Part shown: positions 59,866-64,000 of the stretch, piece by piece
Layout of the letters: the number at the start of each line of letters is the position of its first letter
Numbering within the stretch: the stretch's first letter is position 1
DNA from: Erwinia aphidicola
Lineage (GTDB): Bacteria; Pseudomonadota; Gammaproteobacteria; Enterobacterales; Enterobacteriaceae
Direction: 5' to 3'
Assembly (NCBI RefSeq): GCF_024169515.1
Contig: NZ_JAMKCQ010000001.1
Coordinates: 1 to 64,000, forward strand
DNA: 64,000 nucleotides
Made by a program: the position numbers and the translations under genes
The notes under the pieces: model-generated
The model's input: only the letters and a program-made list of their open reading frames with translations
The model's database searches: none
Told to the model about the DNA's origin: nothing

Positions 59866-60587
59866 TCGCAAACTATTTGCATCAGTGGCTGGTGAAAATC
59901 GCCCTCAATCAGCCATGGGCCAGCAGGATTGAACAAAATTATTCACAGTTAATGGGAACACACCCTGATAATTCTGCTCATGAATGGCTTATGGAGCATA
60001 TCCTTGAAAAATTACGACTGATGACGACATTGAGCATCAAGTCGCCTCGCCGCTGGGAGATAATATCTGCGCCATATCTTACTCCAGCTGTTCTGCAGTG
60101 GCTGGACATTACGCAACTCTACCAGCAGCGTACACTGTTGCCGCTTATGCGCTGGACGGGGCTTCCCCTGATACTGAATCAGATAAAATTACATGCCCCT
60201 GACTATTTTCAGCTAAAAATCATTACTGCTGATGAGCTCTATCACTCGTTCAACAGTCATTCATCTTCTTTTTTTTCTCAACAGCCGATGGCCGTCGTCG
60301 TTTTTATGGATGAACGGCTACCGATGTCATTTAGACAATCGATTAAATTCAACAAAAATCGATTCTTTGTTACGGCCTGTCGCGCACAGGTTCTGAACCG
60401 ACTCAAGCTGTCGATTACCACTCTTTTACCTATTAACCGCTGTTTAGAACCTCTTTATTCTATCACCGGCAATCGTTATCAATCCGATCAGTATCAACTG
60501 GCCGTAAATGATACGTTTAAACATCTTGAATCTTTCCCTGCCCCCTGGGGTAAATGGGATGATATTTCTGTTTTATTGCATGGATAA
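59862..60587 (+). CDS. Unrecognised 241-residue protein in the export operon
   Basis: Family not recognised. 241 residues, no signal peptide or convincing membrane span, rich in Leu, Gln, His and Trp; helical N-terminal half (LEKLRLMTTLSIKSPRRWEI) and a middle VVVFMDERLPMSF segment. ATG 59862 overlaps the exporter stop and the stop is three bases before the fusion-protein ATG, so it is made in step with the transport machinery. Candidates are immunity protein, peptide-modifying or exporter-assembly factor; the sequence alone does not decide. It is long for a microcin immunity protein. Confidence 0.7.
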   Translation: MIANYLHQWLVKIALNQPWASRIEQNYSQLMGTHPDNSAHEWLMEHILEKLRLMTTLSIKSPRRWEIISAPYLTPAVLQWLDITQLYQQRTLLPLMRWTGLPLILNQIKLHAPDYFQLKIITADELYHSFNSHSSSFFSQQPMAVVVFMDERLPMSFRQSIKFNKNRFFVTACRAQVLNRLKLSITTLLPINRCLEPLYSITGNRYQSDQYQLAVNDTFKHLESFPAPWGKWDDISVLLHG

Positions 60588-60590
60588 GCT

Positions 60591-61853
60591 ATGTCTTTGA
60601 TTAAAAACCGCAAGGACCATCCACCGGTGGTTACCGGAAATAAATACGCCCGCATTTACCGGGTTAACATTCCGACGCTTAAGGCCGTCTCCACTCTTTT
60701 TTCACTGTTCTTTATTTGCTTACTGACTTATTCGATTATCATTGATTTCTCCGAAACAACTCCGGCTCGCGGGGTTATTATTAGTGCGAAAGGTGATGCT
60801 GAAGTCCGGGCCAAAGCATCAGGTACAATAGTGGATATCCCTGTTACAGTCGGGCAGTACATTGAAGAGAATCAGGTACTGTTTACTCTGACTCAAGACT
60901 ATGGTGGAAAAGATGGCTCGGTGATCGATTATGAAGCTAAACGCTATCAGCAAGAAAAAAATCGTGCAGAGATTCGCATCAGGGAGTTAAAACTATCGGT
61001 TGAAAAGCTTAAAGCCAATCTTATCCTGCAGCATAAGTTAATAGATGCGCAGATTGCAGCATCAGAGATCAAAGTAAATAAAACCAAACAGTTGGTAAAA
61101 AATACTCAGCAGACTTTAGACTCTTATAAGAAGATGATTGATAGAGGTTATGTTTCACAGCTTGACTTGAATCAACGCACTAACGATCTCCTTAATGCAC
61201 AATTAAATCTGAAGCTGGAGGAAACCTCAATACTCCAGCTGGAAAGCAATAAAAGTAGCCTGACAAACAATACTAATTTTCAAATTGACGATTTGTCAAA
61301 CCAGGCATTGAGTCTCAGCAGTAGAGTTAGCGAAATAGATCGCACTCTTGCATCACGTGGTAGTAAGAGTCTGGCTATGTTAGCCCCTATTAGTGGCTAT
61401 GTTGTTGCGATTAACTTCCCACCTGGCCGGGCTGTTACTCAAGACAATGAAGTGGTTATGGTCATTCGTCACGATCTGAACAGCCCACTTGAGGGATATG
61501 TCTATATTCCCTCAACAGGAGCTGGAAGGATTCACCCTGGTGAATCGGTGAAAGTACATTTCGATGCCTGGCCAGTGGATAAATATGGCACTGTCACCAC
61601 CACACTCAAAGATTTTTACCCAGTGAATATTGATGCTAAATCGGCATTAATCACTCTGCCTCAGGGGCAGACATGGTATCTGGCACGTATCAGTCTTCCT
61701 GCCAGTTTTACTGACCCAAATAAACATCAGCGGTTATTGATGGGAGGTATGACCCTGGGCGCTGATATTGTAGTAGATAAAAAACCCCTTATCGCCATGC
61801 TGATAGCACCGTTAGATCGGGTCAGGGCACGTTTTCTTGGCAGTGATGATTAG
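60591..61853 (+). CDS. HlyD/CvaA-type membrane fusion protein
   Basis: Periplasmic adaptor linking the C39 exporter to an outer-membrane channel (TolC, encoded elsewhere). 420 residues: cytoplasmic N-terminus, one span about 33-54, lipoyl-like half (ARGVIISAKGDAEVRAKASG then TIVDIPVTVG), a long coiled-coil (about 115-240, EKNRAEIRIRELKLSVEKL), second lipoyl half (MLAPISGYVVAINFPPGRAV) and a beta-barrel domain. ATG 60591. With the exporter it makes a full type I secretion pair. Last gene of the island before convergent yeiB. Confidence 0.9.
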   Translation: MSLIKNRKDHPPVVTGNKYARIYRVNIPTLKAVSTLFSLFFICLLTYSIIIDFSETTPARGVIISAKGDAEVRAKASGTIVDIPVTVGQYIEENQVLFTLTQDYGGKDGSVIDYEAKRYQQEKNRAEIRIRELKLSVEKLKANLILQHKLIDAQIAASEIKVNKTKQLVKNTQQTLDSYKKMIDRGYVSQLDLNQRTNDLLNAQLNLKLEETSILQLESNKSSLTNNTNFQIDDLSNQALSLSSRVSEIDRTLASRGSKSLAMLAPISGYVVAINFPPGRAVTQDNEVVMVIRHDLNSPLEGYVYIPSTGAGRIHPGESVKVHFDAWPVDKYGTVTTTLKDFYPVNIDAKSALITLPQGQTWYLARISLPASFTDPNKHQRLLMGGMTLGADIVVDKKPLIAMLIAPLDRVRARFLGSDD

Positions 61854-61888
61854 CCTTAACTCTTTCTCATTAATCCAATGATGTGTCT

Positions 61889-63016
61889 CTAACATTGGCG
61901 GGTTAAACGCCGCCATAACCACTCCATCGGTCCCTGGCGGAAAACGCGCAGCCACAGGGTGGAAAACAACAGGTTAATCAGCCAGATCGCCGGCACCAGC
62001 ATCAACAACTGCAGGCGGTCCAGCTGATTAAACAGCGCAAAGTGGTTAAATAGCGTGGTGCAGATCAGCGTCTGTAACAGGTAGTTACTCAGCGCCATCC
62101 GTCCTACGGCGGTAATGCCGTGCGTGATGCGAAAACGCTGTAACTGCGGCCAGAAACCGAAGCATAACGCGGCATAGCCCAGCGCCTGCAGCGGCGCACT
62201 GATTTCACGCGGCACCTGCAGGAAGAAGCCGGACCAGCGGAAATCCCACTGCGTTACCCACTGCATGACGATCGACGGCAGCTCAATCGCCAGGCCTGCG
62301 GTAATGAGGATCAGTCCGCTGCGACGATAGTGCTGCAGGCTGTAGGTGCCCTGCAGCCAGCCGCTGCGCATCAGCGCGGCGCCCAGCATCATCAGCCCCG
62401 CCAGCTGCCAGCCATACTGCGCCGCCAGCGCCATCAGCGCCGAACCCAGCATATCAAGACGATTAAACGCCGCTTCCCAACCGCCCTGAGTCCGCCAGAA
62501 GGTTTCATACTGCACCTCGGCCGCACCCGGCAGCCAGGAGCTGTTAGGCGTGGGTCCGGACGCCAACCCGAGCACCACCAGCACCGCGCTACCGATCAGG
62601 TAAAGCATCACGCCGGTGTTAAACAGCTGCCGCGTACCCGGCACGTCGCGGATCATGCGCCACGCAATTAACCCCACCAGCCCATAGGCCAGCAGGATAT
62701 CGCCCTCCCACAGCAGCAGCGCATGCAGTAAACCGAAGATCACCAGCCACGACAGGCGCGACTGGATCCAGCGCTTGCCGCGTGGCAGCAGCAGTTGCAG
62801 CCCGGCACCGAACAGAATGGCAAACAGCGTAAGAAATTTCGCCTGCGCCAGCAGATCCATGCTCGCCCATACCCAGAAATCGCTGGCGGACGGTAGCCCC
62901 TGCCAGGCAGGATTAAGATAGGCGGCCTTCGGCAGGCCAAAGGCGGTGATATTCAGCAGCAGGATGCCGAGGATCGCCATCCCACGCACAAAATCCAGCG
63001 GAACAATACGCGGCAT
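61889..63016 (-). CDS. yeiB: DUF418/YeiB-family membrane protein
   Basis: Polytopic inner-membrane protein of unknown function (DUF418). 375 residues from ATG 63016 (MPRIVPLDFVRG), the position matching E. coli MERNVTLDFVRG; a GTG at 63028 would add four residues. Conserved stretches: GILLLNITAFGLPKAAYLNP, FGAGLQLLLPRG, GRMALSNYLLQTLICTTLF and FRQGPMEWLWR. In E. coli it lies directly after galS and before folE; here the island separates it from galS. Confidence 0.94.
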   Translation of the reverse strand: MPRIVPLDFVRGMAILGILLLNITAFGLPKAAYLNPAWQGLPSASDFWVWASMDLLAQAKFLTLFAILFGAGLQLLLPRGKRWIQSRLSWLVIFGLLHALLLWEGDILLAYGLVGLIAWRMIRDVPGTRQLFNTGVMLYLIGSAVLVVLGLASGPTPNSSWLPGAAEVQYETFWRTQGGWEAAFNRLDMLGSALMALAAQYGWQLAGLMMLGAALMRSGWLQGTYSLQHYRRSGLILITAGLAIELPSIVMQWVTQWDFRWSGFFLQVPREISAPLQALGYAALCFGFWPQLQRFRITHGITAVGRMALSNYLLQTLICTTLFNHFALFNQLDRLQLLMLVPAIWLINLLFSTLWLRVFRQGPMEWLWRRLTRQC

Positions 63017-63051
63017 AAAAGGTTCCACATCAGGGATGCTGAGGCCATTAC

Positions 63052-63080
63052 GGGCGGACCGATAAACAGGGGGTCCGCCC
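63052..63080 (-). repeat. REP-like palindrome (unit 13, degenerate tag)
   Basis: GGGCGGACC, loop, GGTCCGCCC then CTGAG instead of CTACG, in the yeiB-folE gap. Confidence 0.65.
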
Positions 63081-63097
63081 CTGAGAGGGATAATCAG

Positions 63098-63763
63098 TTA
63101 ACGGTGGCGTACGGAGCGCAGAAACTCCTGCCGAGTGTTCTGGCTCGACTTGAACAGCCCACCCAGTGAAGTGGTGGTGGTGGCGCTGGTAGCATCACGA
63201 ATGCCGCGTGCTTTCACGCAATAGTGAACGGCATCGATCGATACGGCCACATTATTGGTGCCGAGCAGCGTTTGCAGCGCCAGCAGGATCTGCTGCGTCA
63301 ATCGTTCCTGCACCTGCGGGCGCGAGGAGAAGAACTGCACGATGCGGTTGATTTTCGACAGGCCAATCACCTTATCTTTCGGAATATACGCCACGGTCGC
63401 CTGGCCATCGATAATCACAAAATGGTGTTCGCAGGTGCTGGTCAGCGTGATATCACGTACCGTTACCATCTCGTCCACTTTCATTTTGTTTTCAATCAGG
63501 GTGATTTTCGGGAAGTTGGCGTAATCCAGGCCGGAAAACACTTCATTAACGTACATTTTGGCGATGCGCTGCGGGGTTTCCGCCAGGCTGTCATCTTCGA
63601 GATCGAGATTGAGCAGCTGCATAATCTCGGTCATATGACCGGCGATCAGCGCTTTACGCGTGTCATCATCCATGTCGCGCACGGGTGAACGCAGCGGGGT
63701 TTCCAGACCACGGGCAAGCAGTGCTTCGTGAACGAGTGTGGCTTCCTGACTCAACGTCGCCAT
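63098..63763 (-). CDS. folE: GTP cyclohydrolase I FolE
   Basis: First step of folate (and queuosine) synthesis, GTP to dihydroneopterin triphosphate. 221 residues (E. coli 222). Zinc ligands in STCEHHF and the [10 protein letters not shown] segment, plus [20 protein letters not shown] and the [13 protein letters not shown] stretch. ATG 63763 chosen by homology; RBS GGAGAAAG upstream. Nothing was recognised in 63764-64000, which probably holds its promoter. Confidence 0.97.
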   Translation of the reverse strand: MATLSQEATLVHEALLARGLETPLRSPVRDMDDDTRKALIAGHMTEIMQLLNLDLEDDSLAETPQRIAKMYVNEVFSGLDYANFPKITLIENKMKVDEMVTVRDITLTSTCEHHFVIIDGQATVAYIPKDKVIGLSKINRIVQFFSSRPQVQERLTQQILLALQTLLGTNNVAVSIDAVHYCVKARGIRDATSATTTTSLGGLFKSSQNTRQEFLRSVRHR

Positions 63764-64000
63764 GATTTTCTTTCTCCGGCAGGTGTGACTTGCCAGGATT
63801 AAATCCCCCAATAGATTTCATGTTGCAGGAAGGCGGCAACCGAACAAGTCCCCGGGAGCTTACATCGGTAAGTGACCGGGGCGCGTAAGGGCAGCCAACG
63901 CACCTGCAGCGTGAAAGATGAAGGGGACAGTCCTGGCGAAAATTCTGAGGCCCTATTTTGGTACACATTGCCGGTGTAATCCAGTGAATCAGAGCAATTG

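Noticed and set aside
63666..63968. 100-residue minus-strand ORF upstream of folE
   Set aside because: Overlaps the folE start in another frame, with Cys/Arg-rich shadow-like composition.

Overview
The window is a stretch of enterobacterial chromosome, most likely Erwiniaceae (Erwinia/Pantoea-like). The gene order follows the E. coli backbone in compressed form: udk, yegE, yegD, mdtABCD-baeSR, yegQ/trhP, cyaR, yegS, fbaB, thiDM, mrp, metG, yohJK, cdd, sanA, mglBAC, galS, yeiB, folE. Proteins recognised from memory are close to E. coli orthologues in length and motifs. The genus is inferred from gene content and repeats and was not checked against a database. Backbone DNA is GC-rich (one sampled line, 12061-12120, is 34/60 G+C).

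Layout. 1-8.9 kb: udk (cut at the left edge), a PAP2-family membrane protein, diguanylate cyclase yegE, an unrecognised ankyrin-like membrane protein, Hsp70-like yegD and an aldo/keto reductase. 9.1-20.1 kb: the mdtABCD-baeSR multidrug efflux and envelope-stress operon. 20.2-22.8 kb: trhP, a probable CyaR sRNA with its own CRP-dependent promoter, and yegS. 22.9-23.6 kb: an unrecognised overlapping small-gene pair. 23.7-29.6 kb: a sugar-acid catabolic cluster (rspA, rspB, an MFS transporter, a ydfI-like oxidoreductase, rspR). 29.6-37.3 kb: fbaB, thiD-thiM with a TPP riboswitch, a periplasmic alpha-carbonic anhydrase, a regulator divergent from azlCD, an acetyltransferase, a small unknown protein and mrp. 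37.5-44.4 kb: metG, yohJK, cdd, maeA, sanA. 44.5-49.5 kb: mglBAC and galS.

The unusual part is about 49.7-61.9 kb, an AT-rich island (line 50641-50700 is 14/60 G+C) inserted exactly between galS and yeiB, which are neighbours in E. coli. It carries a divergent LuxR-type regulator, a complete E. coli common pilus type operon (ecpA-ecpB-ecpC-ecpD-ecpE), and directly downstream two tiny peptides with 15-residue double-glycine leaders and glycine-rich GxxxG cores. These are followed by a C39-peptidase ABC exporter, an unrecognised 241-residue protein and an HlyD/CvaA-type membrane fusion protein. It reads as a pilus operon joined to a two-peptide bacteriocin-like (or secreted peptide) system. No conventional small membrane immunity gene is visible, so the 241-residue protein is the obvious unknown.

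Control elements recur. CRP-like sites sit at or near -41.5 upstream of predicted -10 boxes for cyaR, rspA, cdd, mglB and galS. Matching GalR/GalS operators lie near -60 at mgl and galS. At least thirteen short GTAG-headed palindromes (REP-like) are scattered between backbone genes, and none was seen in the island. No tRNA, rRNA, CRISPR array or insertion sequence was recognised.
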